Source of the DNA: CAYOEZ01 sp964402955 | GTDB lineage: Bacteria > Chloroflexota > DTOL01 > DAOUCN01 | Reading direction: 5' to 3' | Assembly: GCA_964402955.1 (NCBI GenBank) | Contig: CAYOEZ010000229.1 | Location: forward strand, 1-7,384 | Length of the DNA stretch: 7,384 nucleotides | In this document: piece by piece, positions 1 to 7,024 of the stretch | How positions within the stretch are numbered: position 1 is the first letter of the stretch | How the letters are laid out: each line of letters opens with the position of its first letter | Program-made: the position numbers and the translations under genes | Notes under the pieces: model-generated | The model's database searches: none | What the model saw: the letters and a program-made list of their open reading frames with translations, nothing else | What the model was told of the DNA's origin: nothing

Positions 1-176
1 GAACCCTCACATAATTAGAGGGGCGTTTTGTCTCATTTCGATCCAAGCAATACACATGCCTCATAGTAGTAGCGAATGTCTCCAGCCCCGGGCGCGATGT
101 TATCGAGGCATCCGCTGAGTCATTCGCCCCATCGCTCTACCCTACCGATGACAATCGAGCACTTCCCCCAAACAAA
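1..176 (+). other. Upstream open frame, probable extra N-terminal codons of the PRTase-ATPase gene
   Basis: The frame of the large downstream gene has a TAA at 12-14 and is then open without a stop from 15 to 176. Those 54 codons contain no ATG, GTG or TTG. The conceptual peptide has a hydrophobic strand-like stretch (YTCLIVVANV) followed by a varied, protein-like composition. This suggests that the gene's real N-terminus lies here and was reached from another frame, or that the frame is open by chance. An ATG at 56-58 lies in a different frame, and removing one base just after it would join it to the long gene. I see no convincing promoter, and no ribosome-binding site next to a start. Seen: the open frame and the missing start. 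Inferred: coding status. Confidence 0.4.
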
Positions 177-3100
177 GTGCCGGGAGTTCCAAATGCTGTG
201 CTCGTCGTCGATAGGCTGGGTGAAGCTATATGGGTAGGACTTGACTCCAATTCGTGTGACGTACTGAACAAGCTGATCGAGACAGCCGAGTTAACGAAGG
301 AGGAAGTTCTCTCCTTCTTCCCAGTGGAACAAAGGCAAGAACAACGACTGAGAGATCTCGTTGAGCAATCTCAAGCAGTCGAAATGCTTGAGGACGGTCG
401 GCTCAGGCTGCGCTGCACGGTGGCGGACGTGCTCAGGGTATTGAGGACCCAGCTTGCTGCTGACTTAATCCGGTTGGTCAATTCCAGAGCCGCTCCTGCG
501 GTCTACAGGGGTCGCATCTACATTTCCCCATCTCAACGGCGAGTGAATGCCTACATTTGCACCGACGAGCTGCTGCAGGGTCTAGCAAGAGATCGCTCAC
601 TCGGCTCTCTGGCTCTTGCAATCCGAGCTGAGGTTAACAGGTTAGGACGGCCAGGAACCAGTATTGGCATTGTCACAGATGAGCGAAAGGGCCGTGGCTT
701 GGCGGATTGTCTGAGGGACCAAATTGCGGATGCTGACTTGCATCCAATTCCGGCTTTTTCACACATCGATGGTACCCCTGCGACAGTAGCCATACCATGG
801 GATGACCCAGTCGTGGTTTTCACAGATCTCATCTCGTCTGGCGCTACCGTAGGCGGCTTGGTCAACCGAATCCGTGGGAGTGGCGCAGTTCCTCTTCTCG
901 TAGCTTGTGTCATTGATGCGCGAGAAGCACCTTCAGACACTATCCAGGTTGACTCGCTACGAATACCGCTCGTTTCCCTTGTACGTGTCAACATAGTTCC
1001 AAGCGCAGAGGAACTGCGTAAGAAGACCACCTGCCCGATTAACCCGATTAGTGAACGCCCTGAATCGGAGCATACACAGGTGGACTATCCAATCCCCCTT
1101 TCAGAATTCGACAAGATGCTCGTCAAGACGAATGCATTACTGTATGGGCACATCGAGCGTTCCGGATGGCGCCACTTCACAATCTACCTAGACGCGCTCA
1201 AGCTCCTACAGGAGAACGAGGAAGGAACTAGAGATCGAATCATAGGCACATTCAGAGCGATCATTGATGAGTGGTGTAGGACCAAAAACGTTAGCCAAAT
1301 AGAGGAGCTTTGGTACCCAGAAACTGAACAGGAACAGCAGGGATTCGCATCGGCCATTGAAGTCATTGCAGGTGCGCTGGGTGAGATATTTGATGTGAAG
1401 CCGCAGCCCCTTAGGCGCAGGAAGGGACCGACCCAGTTCCAGTTCAATGAACTCCCCGAGGGACCCTGGATGCCTGTTCAGCAACGCGAGGCCGCCGATG
1501 GCCTTCTGAAGGCGCATCGGCGGGAGGCTGTCGTGTACTTGGACTGGGGCTGCCTTACCGGGCAAACCACTCGTGCCATGCTAGCACATGCAGCTACGGC
1601 GGCAAAGGCACTTGTGTTGTGCTTTGTGAGCCAACTGCCTTTCGACGACGAACAGCACCTGCGTATGATTACTCAACTGAGTGACCCGGCGTTCAAGTTC
1701 GGGAAGGTGCCACCAACGGATGTAACTGTGCAATTCATAACAAGACTCGGCACGTGGTCATACTCGCAAAAGGAATGTCCCTATTGCGTTCTGCAGCGGC
1801 AACATAGAGACGACTTACAGATACCTGACTATCCGATGTGGCTCCGCAAGTTCCTCGAGAGCCGCATTGCCGACCTCGAAGCTATCCCATTGCCGCAAGC
1901 ACGAGAAGCTAGCCAGCAGCTCCCCGCAACTCGCATGTCGCGCAGGGCGCTACAGCTGCCGCTAGCCCTTGTGCCTGATCCTGTGGAAACATGTGCTGCA
2001 AAGTACGTCAGGCTGGCGCGACTTAGGGAGAATGTGAGAGAAGCTGAGAACAAAACAACTGTTAGGGAAGACGTTCGCAAGGAGATCTTGACGTCATTGG
2101 CTGAAACACCTGACGATGTGAGCAATCCAGGTAGTCTGCTCACAGGACAAGACCTCGTGACACTCATTGCCCACGAGTGGACCATATTGGAGCACGCTCC
2201 ACTGAATGAACCGGTTCTGCGGGATGCGATAGTAAACAAGGCACTGCAGCTCGCTCTTGACGCCTATTCTCTGGATGCAGACCGCCAAGCCGCAATTCTC
2301 GTTCTCAGTAGGGTTTCCGAGGAGAAGTTTGTCTATTCCATTCCGGATCTAGTCGCTTCAGTGCTAGATAAGCCCTGCCTACTTGCTCAGGCGCTTTACT
2401 CCACGTCGTTACTGCTTAGGGCAACCGGCTCGAGTAGCGGAACTACCTTGATCTCCCTATCGACCGCCCTTCAGCGTGTGTCCACCATAATCCGATCTAG
2501 GCTGAGCCAACCAGCAGGTCACAGCGACCTGGTGTCAGCGATGGAGATGGTTGTAGCGATGGCCACTTCGGCGCGCTATCGTGCGCTGACGTTGTCTACC
2601 GGGCAACTTACACCTGTCGCTGCTTGGGCTAAACTCAAAGCGGATTTGGAATCCTTGGCGGATCCCCATCACGAAGTGTCCCAGTCATTCAGTTATCTGT
2701 ATCAAACCGCCCTCGAGGAGGCGCTTGATCGGCGCACGGACACCCCTGAGGTGGATTGGGATCGCATTCTCCAGGACTGGTCCACGTATGTGGAACCGTT
2801 CGCAAGTGCAATTCTAGCGTTGCTCGATCAACTAGGAGAGGTGCCTAAGGGTAGATACATCCGGACAACTCTAGGCGAATCGAGTACTAACATACTCATT
2901 GAACGAGAACATAGGACCATCCAGGCGTGGCTAAACACGATCCGTGTCGTCCTATCTGAGTTCGCTCAAAACCCCGCGAAGGTCCAACAACTCGATCGCT
3001 GGATGGCCCTCAAGGAAGCTAGGGACTGTCTCTACTCTGTTGTCTTTAGCTGGAATGGTCTTCACCCTGATCAATCATCCGCCCTGTCCAGGATGATAGA

Positions 3101-3542
3101 CGGGTGCCCGTTCGATTTAGCTTCATCGCCGCTGCTAGTCGAACGTGTGAAGCGGTTTGTGGAGTCGCGGGGAGGTGGAATCTCGTTCGCCATCGACTTA
3201 AGTGAAGTGCAATTGGATACTGCACGTCGGGTCTTCTGTCACGAGGGAGCCCTTGAGCGCTGTCTAGAACACATCCTTTCTAATGTCATCAAACACCGCC
3301 AGAATCCGCTGGATGGGTCTCAGGAACCTCTCCATGTCAAGTTCAGACTACAACAAGAGGAGAGTAGTTGGGCTCTCACCATAATGAACCAGAGTACTGT
3401 GCCGAGCCGCAGGGACACGAAACCGGGAGGAATTAGCTTATGCAGAGAGTACTTGGCCGCGTATGGGGGCGAAGTGAGAATCGAAAGGGAACTTGAATCA
3501 CCCTGGACGTACGGAGTCACGGTAACACTGAAGGAGGCTTGA
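177..3542 (+). CDS. Tandem phosphoribosyltransferase-like protein with C-terminal GHKL (histidine-kinase-type) ATPase domain
   Basis: The product is 1,121 residues, with no signal peptide or membrane segment apparent, so it is probably cytoplasmic. Residues ~30-82 could be a winged helix. Residues ~105-275 resemble a type I PRTase of the orotate PRTase kind: a strand-loop-helix SIGIVTDERKGRGLAD (162-177), then the PRPP-binding loop VVVFTDLISSGATV (212-225), with D217, S221, G222 and T224 in the expected places. The usual first acidic residue of the loop is T216, and the orotate-specific flexible loop is not recognisable. A second PRPP-loop-like motif VVYLDWGCLTGQTT (452-465) is followed by CPYC (534-537). 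Residues ~560-960 look mainly helical. The C-terminal ~100 residues are a GHKL ATPase: N-box around N1036/K1039/H1040, N1071 where the G1 box is expected, and a G2-like KPGGISL (1082-1088). No clear H-box is seen. The first start is GTG177, which lacks a ribosome-binding site, so the N-terminus is doubtful. The gene is tightly linked to the next one. The domains are well supported; substrate and role are unknown. Confidence 0.85.
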   Translation: MPGVPNAVLVVDRLGEAIWVGLDSNSCDVLNKLIETAELTKEEVLSFFPVEQRQEQRLRDLVEQSQAVEMLEDGRLRLRCTVADVLRVLRTQLAADLIRLVNSRAAPAVYRGRIYISPSQRRVNAYICTDELLQGLARDRSLGSLALAIRAEVNRLGRPGTSIGIVTDERKGRGLADCLRDQIADADLHPIPAFSHIDGTPATVAIPWDDPVVVFTDLISSGATVGGLVNRIRGSGAVPLLVACVIDAREAPSDTIQVDSLRIPLVSLVRVNIVPSAEELRKKTTCPINPISERPESEHTQVDYPIPLSEFDKMLVKTNALLYGHIERSGWRHFTIYLDALKLLQENEEGTRDRIIGTFRAIIDEWCRTKNVSQIEELWYPETEQEQQGFASAIEVIAGALGEIFDVKPQPLRRRKGPTQFQFNELPEGPWMPVQQREAADGLLKAHRREAVVYLDWGCLTGQTTRAMLAHAATAAKALVLCFVSQLPFDDEQHLRMITQLSDPAFKFGKVPPTDVTVQFITRLGTWSYSQKECPYCVLQRQHRDDLQIPDYPMWLRKFLESRIADLEAIPLPQAREASQQLPATRMSRRALQLPLALVPDPVETCAAKYVRLARLRENVREAENKTTVREDVRKEILTSLAETPDDVSNPGSLLTGQDLVTLIAHEWTILEHAPLNEPVLRDAIVNKALQLALDAYSLDADRQAAILVLSRVSEEKFVYSIPDLVASVLDKPCLLAQALYSTSLLLRATGSSSGTTLISLSTALQRVSTIIRSRLSQPAGHSDLVSAMEMVVAMATSARYRALTLSTGQLTPVAAWAKLKADLESLADPHHEVSQSFSYLYQTALEEALDRRTDTPEVDWDRILQDWSTYVEPFASAILALLDQLGEVPKGRYIRTTLGESSTNILIEREHRTIQAWLNTIRVVLSEFAQNPAKVQQLDRWMALKEARDCLYSVVFSWNGLHPDQSSALSRMIDGCPFDLASSPLLVERVKRFVESRGGGISFAIDLSEVQLDTARRVFCHEGALERCLEHILSNVIKHRQNPLDGSQEPLHVKFRLQQEESSWALTIMNQSTVPSRRDTKPGGISLCREYLAAYGGEVRIERELESPWTYGVTVTLKEA
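3532..3537 (+). promoter_or_regulatory. Ribosome-binding site for the receiver-kinase gene, inside the end of the upstream gene
   Basis: A perfect AGGAGG lies 9 bases before the ATG at 3547, within the last codons of the upstream gene. The two genes are separated by only 4 bases. This placement supports the ATG start and suggests co-transcription with translational coupling, so the two proteins are probably made together. Confidence 0.85.
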
Positions 3543-3546
3543 GGGA

Positions 3547-5247
3547 ATGGCAACGATCCATGCTCTATACCTGGAAGACGACGACATTGATTACAAGAGA
3601 TTCTGGCCAGTCCTGACTGAAGCGTGGAAGAGGAATCCAACCCTACAATCACTCGGCGACATTGAGATCACGTGGGTGCAGACCCTCGACGAAGCAGTAG
3701 CCGCATTGGATGGGGAGACAAAAGCACCGCAGGGTTGGCGATTTGCGATCTTCTTTGCAGATCTGCTTCTGCCAAGGGATCCGGCGAATCCCAAGGGAGA
3801 GAAGGTGGCTGACGGCCTGAAGGCAGTTGAGCACTGCAGGAACCACTATCCCACCGTGGCGATTGTCGGCATTAGTATTGCGGCGAACCGTCCTGGTGGA
3901 GAGGGAGAGCGCATCAAGGACGCCTTCTTTTCCCTAGGTGGCCATGAATACATCTCCAAGTACTTCGTGGATCACGAGCCCGACAAGACGCTAGTATACT
4001 CGAAGGTAGGGGAAGCAATTGAGAGTGCTTTTCGCAAGTCGGGTCAGACGAACAAAGTCGCCCCCCACCCATACACCAACATTGACATGGATTTGAGTGA
4101 AGCGGACCTAGTTCTTGCAGTCCAAATTCAACTGATCGGTGATGAAACGCTCAAGCTACTTGCCCGGCAACTCGTACCGCAGTGCGCAGACCTTAAAGTG
4201 GCTCATGTTCGTCCTGGGATGTCGGGCGCAGCTACCTTCGAGCTCTATTGCTATAGCCGGAAGCCGTTCTCTGGGGAGGAGCGACATCTGTTGCTGAAAG
4301 TATCGAAGGATCGTGACGCCCTCGAGACTGAGCTGAGTCGCGCTCCTGACCCTGGCCTGTTCAGGCACGACTTCACTGCCACGGCCAGGGGAGGTATTGC
4401 ATCGACAGATGGGTGGCACGCTATCGCGTACGCATTCCTGGAGAATTCGTGCACCTTTGGGGACTGGCTGATCCGGGTGCATCCTCAGAAGGATACCATT
4501 GGCCGCTTCTTGTCCACGCTGTTCGGCGAGATGGCGAAACTTCACGGAGAGTACCTCTCGCAAGATTATCTCACCTTAGTAGACAAAGTGCTTCCCTCTC
4601 GCCCCATAATACAGCGTGCTGCGTGCTCTGTTCAAGAGCTTTGGCCTGTGATCCAGTTCCATGCTCCTGCAGAACTAAGTGATCGGGCTATCCTGGAGCG
4701 GTTCCTCATGAAAGGGGACATCGGTCAACGCGCCAAGAGCACAATGCCCACACACATGATGCTATGTAAATGTCACGGCGACCTGCACAGTAGAAATGTA
4801 CTCGTTGATCTTTCAAGCCAATCGCCGATGGTCGTCGACTTTGCTGACAGCGAGATGATGCACATGGCATCAGACTTCGCAGAACTCGCTGCTGACCTGC
4901 TTGTGTCAGTTTGGGACCATGGTATCTCCAGCTATGATCCGAGCAACCTGAAAGCTTGGCGTCTTGCACTACGATCCTGGCTGAGCAGCAAAGATGATCG
5001 GACCCAGACGCCTGAGAATACAGCTGTCCGGGAGAGCCTCGACTGGATACACGAGAATGTAGGGCCACTCACAGAGAACATAGTTGGCTCGGGTGTGCGG
5101 GAATGGGAGTTCCAGCTTTCACTGGTGGGTGAGTTCGTGAAGCTCGCCGGACAGATGGCCTTGCCAGCTCCAAAACGGGCATTCGCGATAGTCAGCGCAA
5201 TTGACATCCTTAAGATGGTTGAGGCTACGATTCCGAAAAGACCCTAG
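3547..5247 (+). CDS. Receiver domain fused to an aminoglycoside/choline-kinase-like phosphotransferase
   Basis: The product has 566 residues. Residues ~1-165 form a response-regulator receiver domain: acidic pocket LEDDD (9-13), phosphoacceptor D72 in FFADLLLP, S110 at the end of VAIVGIS, and K138 in YISKYF. All the residues needed for phosphorylation are present. Insertions after the third strand and after S110 make it longer than a typical ~120-residue receiver. Residues ~210-500 have the features of the APH/choline kinase branch of the protein-kinase fold: a glycine-rich turn RPGMSGAA (222-229), a candidate ATP-binding lysine K251 in HLLLKVSKD, the catalytic loop CHGDLHSRNVLVD (409-421) with D412 and N417, and the metal-binding D431 in VVDFADSE. 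It therefore looks like a catalytically competent kinase, probably controlled by phosphorylation of its receiver. The likely phosphodonor is the GHKL ATPase protein encoded just upstream (inference). The substrate cannot be read from sequence and could be a nucleotide, another metabolite or a protein. An antibiotic-resistance role is less likely given the receiver fusion. Confidence 0.88.
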   Translation: MATIHALYLEDDDIDYKRFWPVLTEAWKRNPTLQSLGDIEITWVQTLDEAVAALDGETKAPQGWRFAIFFADLLLPRDPANPKGEKVADGLKAVEHCRNHYPTVAIVGISIAANRPGGEGERIKDAFFSLGGHEYISKYFVDHEPDKTLVYSKVGEAIESAFRKSGQTNKVAPHPYTNIDMDLSEADLVLAVQIQLIGDETLKLLARQLVPQCADLKVAHVRPGMSGAATFELYCYSRKPFSGEERHLLLKVSKDRDALETELSRAPDPGLFRHDFTATARGGIASTDGWHAIAYAFLENSCTFGDWLIRVHPQKDTIGRFLSTLFGEMAKLHGEYLSQDYLTLVDKVLPSRPIIQRAACSVQELWPVIQFHAPAELSDRAILERFLMKGDIGQRAKSTMPTHMMLCKCHGDLHSRNVLVDLSSQSPMVVDFADSEMMHMASDFAELAADLLVSVWDHGISSYDPSNLKAWRLALRSWLSSKDDRTQTPENTAVRESLDWIHENVGPLTENIVGSGVREWEFQLSLVGEFVKLAGQMALPAPKRAFAIVSAIDILKMVEATIPKRP

Positions 5248-5268
5248 TACCACCGTCTGCACTTCGTC

Positions 5269-5314
5269 TCACCGGCTGCTCCTTTCACGGCAGAAGCCCG
5301 AAAGAGCGCGGTGA
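5269..5314 (+). other. Possible stem-loop downstream of the receiver-kinase gene
   Basis: TCACCG at 5269-5274 is complementary to CGGTGA at 5309-5314, with an inner CTGC (5276-5279) that can pair with GCAG (5290-5293). The stem is short, the loops are large, and there is no T-tract after it, so it is not a convincing intrinsic terminator. It may be chance. Confidence 0.2.
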
Positions 5315-5460
5315 AAAAGCTTCTCCTCTCGCATGCTCTGTACTGTCAGCGGTGATTAGCCACAACATCAATGCCAAGCGCGGCGGTAGGACTGGGAGCT
5401 ATATCTGAGTCTCAGCGCGCTGGGAGGTCTACGGGACCGGTGGGAGTAGGCACGGAAGTA

Positions 5461-5466
5461 AGGAGG
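5461..5466 (+). promoter_or_regulatory. Ribosome-binding site for the OMP decarboxylase gene
   Basis: A perfect AGGAGG, within TAAGGAGGAG at 5459-5468, ends 5 bases before the ATG at 5472. It fixes the start and predicts strong translation independent of the upstream gene. Confidence 0.85.
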
Positions 5467-5471
5467 AGTCA

Positions 5472-6488
5472 ATGGAAAACTTTGCTGACAGGCTTATCGA
5501 CTTGGTGGAGATGAGAGGTAACCCATGTGTACTTGGACTGGACCCAAGAATAGACGATATGCCCAATTTCGCCACTTCAATCATAAGCAAGCACGGCCTT
5601 TCAGAACGCACCATTTACGAGTGCGTGACACGGTTCCACTTTCCGATACTTGACGCCGCTGCTGATCTCATTCCGGCTGTGAAGCTTCAGATTGCGTTTT
5701 ACGAGCAATACGGGCTTGGTGGCCTTCGCGCTCTGCAGGACACTGCTCAGTATGCCAAGAAGAGGGGCCTAATTGTTATTGTGGATGCAAAGTGTTCGGA
5801 CATCTCTTCTACTGCGGAAGCGTACGCTAGAGCGCTCCTCGGAAGAACCCCGGTTCTTGGCGGGGAGACCGAATTTCTGGGCGCTGACTGTATCACCGTG
5901 ACACCATACTTGGGAGAAGACAGCCTGGAACCGTTCGTCAAACACTGTACTGAGCTCGGGAAGGGACTCTTTGTCCTGGTGAAGACCTCGAACGCAGGGT
6001 CTAGGGACCTCCAAGATCTGCCAGTGATCTCCGGAGTTCCTCTGTATACCGTGGTCGCCAAGATGATTCGAAGATTGTCCCAACAGGTGATAGGAACCCG
6101 AGGTTACAGCGCAATCGGCGCGGTGGTAGGCGCGACCTTCTCTTCTGAGGCAGCAGTAATCCGGTCTCTGCTTCCAGAATCGATCTTCCTCGTGCCTGGT
6201 TATGGAGCTCAAGGGGCCACGGGACTGGACACGGTCCCGTGTTTCCGGCCGGACGGCCTTGGAGCGTTGATCACAGCCTCACGGAGCCTGACCTATGGCC
6301 TTCCGACTCGCAATCTCTCGGAGGAAGCACTATATAGTCTTGTGCAGGAGAGAATTGGGGCGATGGTGAAAGATGTTTCTAGCGCTGTACACCAGGCGAA
6401 ATCGCAGGGTGATAGGAGCCCGACCTCCAATTCACATACGTCCGTGGCACAACAGGAGGACATGGAATCACCCGGTCTGCTGAGTTGA
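5472..6488 (+). CDS. pyrF: Orotidine-5'-phosphate decarboxylase (type 2 PyrF-like)
   Basis: The 338-residue product matches OMP decarboxylase, the cytoplasmic TIM-barrel enzyme that converts OMP to UMP and CO2 in the last step of de novo pyrimidine synthesis. The motifs follow the family order: LGLDP with D24, AVKLQ with K71, the catalytic DxKxxDI signature as VDAKCSDI (D105, K107, D110), VTPYLGED (143-150), LVKTSN (169-174), GAVVGAT (216-222), the phosphate-binding VPGYGAQG (241-248), and ASRSLTYG with R271. The catalytic Lys-Asp-Lys-Asp set is intact, so activity is likely. The length and motif spacing fit the longer type 2 subfamily. Two points are odd: the signature reads KCSD where many type 2 enzymes have KRGD, and residues ~306-338 form a polar, probably disordered tail. 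The gene lies next to a PRTase-ATPase gene and not with other pyrimidine genes. It may therefore be a second, system-dedicated copy rather than the housekeeping enzyme, but the rest of the genome is not visible. Confidence 0.93.
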   Translation: MENFADRLIDLVEMRGNPCVLGLDPRIDDMPNFATSIISKHGLSERTIYECVTRFHFPILDAAADLIPAVKLQIAFYEQYGLGGLRALQDTAQYAKKRGLIVIVDAKCSDISSTAEAYARALLGRTPVLGGETEFLGADCITVTPYLGEDSLEPFVKHCTELGKGLFVLVKTSNAGSRDLQDLPVISGVPLYTVVAKMIRRLSQQVIGTRGYSAIGAVVGATFSSEAAVIRSLLPESIFLVPGYGAQGATGLDTVPCFRPDGLGALITASRSLTYGLPTRNLSEEALYSLVQERIGAMVKDVSSAVHQAKSQGDRSPTSNSHTSVAQQEDMESPGLLS

Positions 6489-6731
6489 TGTTGTCAACGG
6501 TCAAGATGGGTTCTCCCACACTTTGTCGGATAGCAGCGAACATCTGTGGTCTTGTATAGCACTCAGACAACTCGACTCGTTCTGGCGGTATCTCCGAAAG
6601 GATCACCATCGCATGAAGATCCGCAGTGTGTTCTGCCAGACCTGGCCTTACGTTCCTGACAACTCTCAGCTATCAGTGGTCTGGGAAAACCTCAGCGGTT
6701 CCGGAGGCAAAAAGCTTGGCCTAGAAACGCA

Positions 6732-6755
6732 GCCGAAGAGTTCGCGTTTTTCGGC
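6732..6755 (+). other. Inverted repeat upstream of the transposase promoter
   Basis: GCCGAA at 6732-6737 and TTCGGC at 6750-6755 are perfect complements with a 12-base loop. An alternative fold pairs AAACG (6725-6729) with CGTTT (6745-6749) and CGAA (6734-6737) with TTCG (6741-6744), running into a short T-run at 6747-6751. It could be a weak terminator stopping transcription entering from the cassette, or part of the element's end. The evidence is structural only. Confidence 0.3.
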
Positions 6756-6764
6756 GCGATGCTG

Positions 6765-6770
6765 TATAAT
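6765..6770 (+). promoter_or_regulatory. Probable -10 box of the transposase promoter
   Basis: A perfect TATAAT lies 29 bases before the transposase ATG. The -35 region is weak; TTCGCG at 6741-6746 would give an 18-base spacer. GGAG at 6789-6792, 7 bases before the ATG, is the likely ribosome-binding site. The position relative to the transposase start makes the call plausible. Confidence 0.5.
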
Positions 6771-6799
6771 GCCATCACTTCGAGGAGTGGAGATCACAA

Positions 6800-7024
6800 A
6801 TGCTTGGTCGGCAATCAGCCCAGCGCGGTCTGTTTGATGCAGACACCTTGTATCTCGATTCTGTTGGTCGAGACTCGTTCTATGGCTTCCTGGCCACGTA
6901 CCGGGCACGCCTTTTCAAGGACGATGACTTCGTCGATTTGTACTGCAAAGATAACGGACGCGAAAGCGTGCCACCCAGTCTGCTAGGCATAGCCTTGCTG
7001 CTGAAAACCCACGACTGTCAATAA
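6800..7024 (+). pseudogene. Truncated IS1182-family transposase, N-terminal fragment
   Basis: The 74-residue frame matches the start of IS1182-type transposases as I remember them: MLGRQSAQRGLFDADTLYLD, then GRDSFYGFLA, a LFKDDDFVDLYCKDNGR segment, and SVPPSLLGIALLLKTHD. These belong to the conserved N-terminal domain (InsH-like/DUF772). Full-length members have roughly 450-550 residues, so the catalytic DDE domain is missing and the fragment cannot transpose. The resemblance stops at the Asp codon at 7013-7015, and a TAA follows two codons later. The original start, ribosome-binding site and -10 box survive, so a short peptide could still be made. Residues LFRAQ in another frame, starting at 7078, recall a motif further along such transposases and may mark a frameshifted, internally deleted continuation. 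That part is weak. Confidence 0.75.

Larger units (their letters stand above)
5248..5471 (+). other. 224-base gap between the receiver-kinase and OMP decarboxylase genes
   Basis: No gene of useful length with a ribosome-binding site is seen here. The gap is long compared with the 4-base spacing of the first two genes, so the decarboxylase may have its own promoter or be controlled separately. A TATATC at 5400-5405 could be a -10 box but has no recognisable -35 partner. A possible hairpin is listed separately. Confidence 0.5.
6489..6799. other. Non-coding stretch between the OMP decarboxylase gene and the transposase remnant
   Basis: The open frames here, on both strands, are short, lack ribosome-binding sites and resemble nothing I recognise. 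The right-hand part, from about 6700, probably belongs to the insertion sequence, because it carries the transposase promoter and ribosome-binding site. I could not identify the inverted repeat marking the exact edge, nor a clear terminator after the decarboxylase gene. Confidence 0.5.

Noticed and set aside
551..1030. Minus-strand 159-codon frame opposite the PRTase domain
   Set aside because: It is antisense to the PRPP-loop coding region, with serine/arginine-rich shadow-like composition and no domain resemblance.
4413..4682. Plus-strand 89-codon frame inside the receiver-kinase gene
   Set aside because: It is an out-of-frame shadow lying fully within a gene with clear kinase motifs.
3547..5247. 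Aminoglycoside resistance gene
   Set aside because: The kinase motifs fit the APH/choline kinase superfamily, but the receiver fusion and neighbours point to a regulated signalling or metabolic role. Nothing specific to aminoglycoside enzymes was seen.
5371..5514. Short plus-strand frame from an ATG in the intergenic gap
   Set aside because: It has no ribosome-binding site and runs out of frame into the decarboxylase gene; the composition is glycine/serine-rich noise.
6379..6609. Minus-strand 76-codon open frame across the end of the decarboxylase gene
   Set aside because: It overlaps the end of a well-supported gene, has no clear ribosome-binding site, and resembles nothing I recognise.
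6523..6837. Plus-strand 104-codon open frame before the transposase
   Set aside because: It runs over the transposase promoter and start in a different frame, with no family resemblance or ribosome-binding site.
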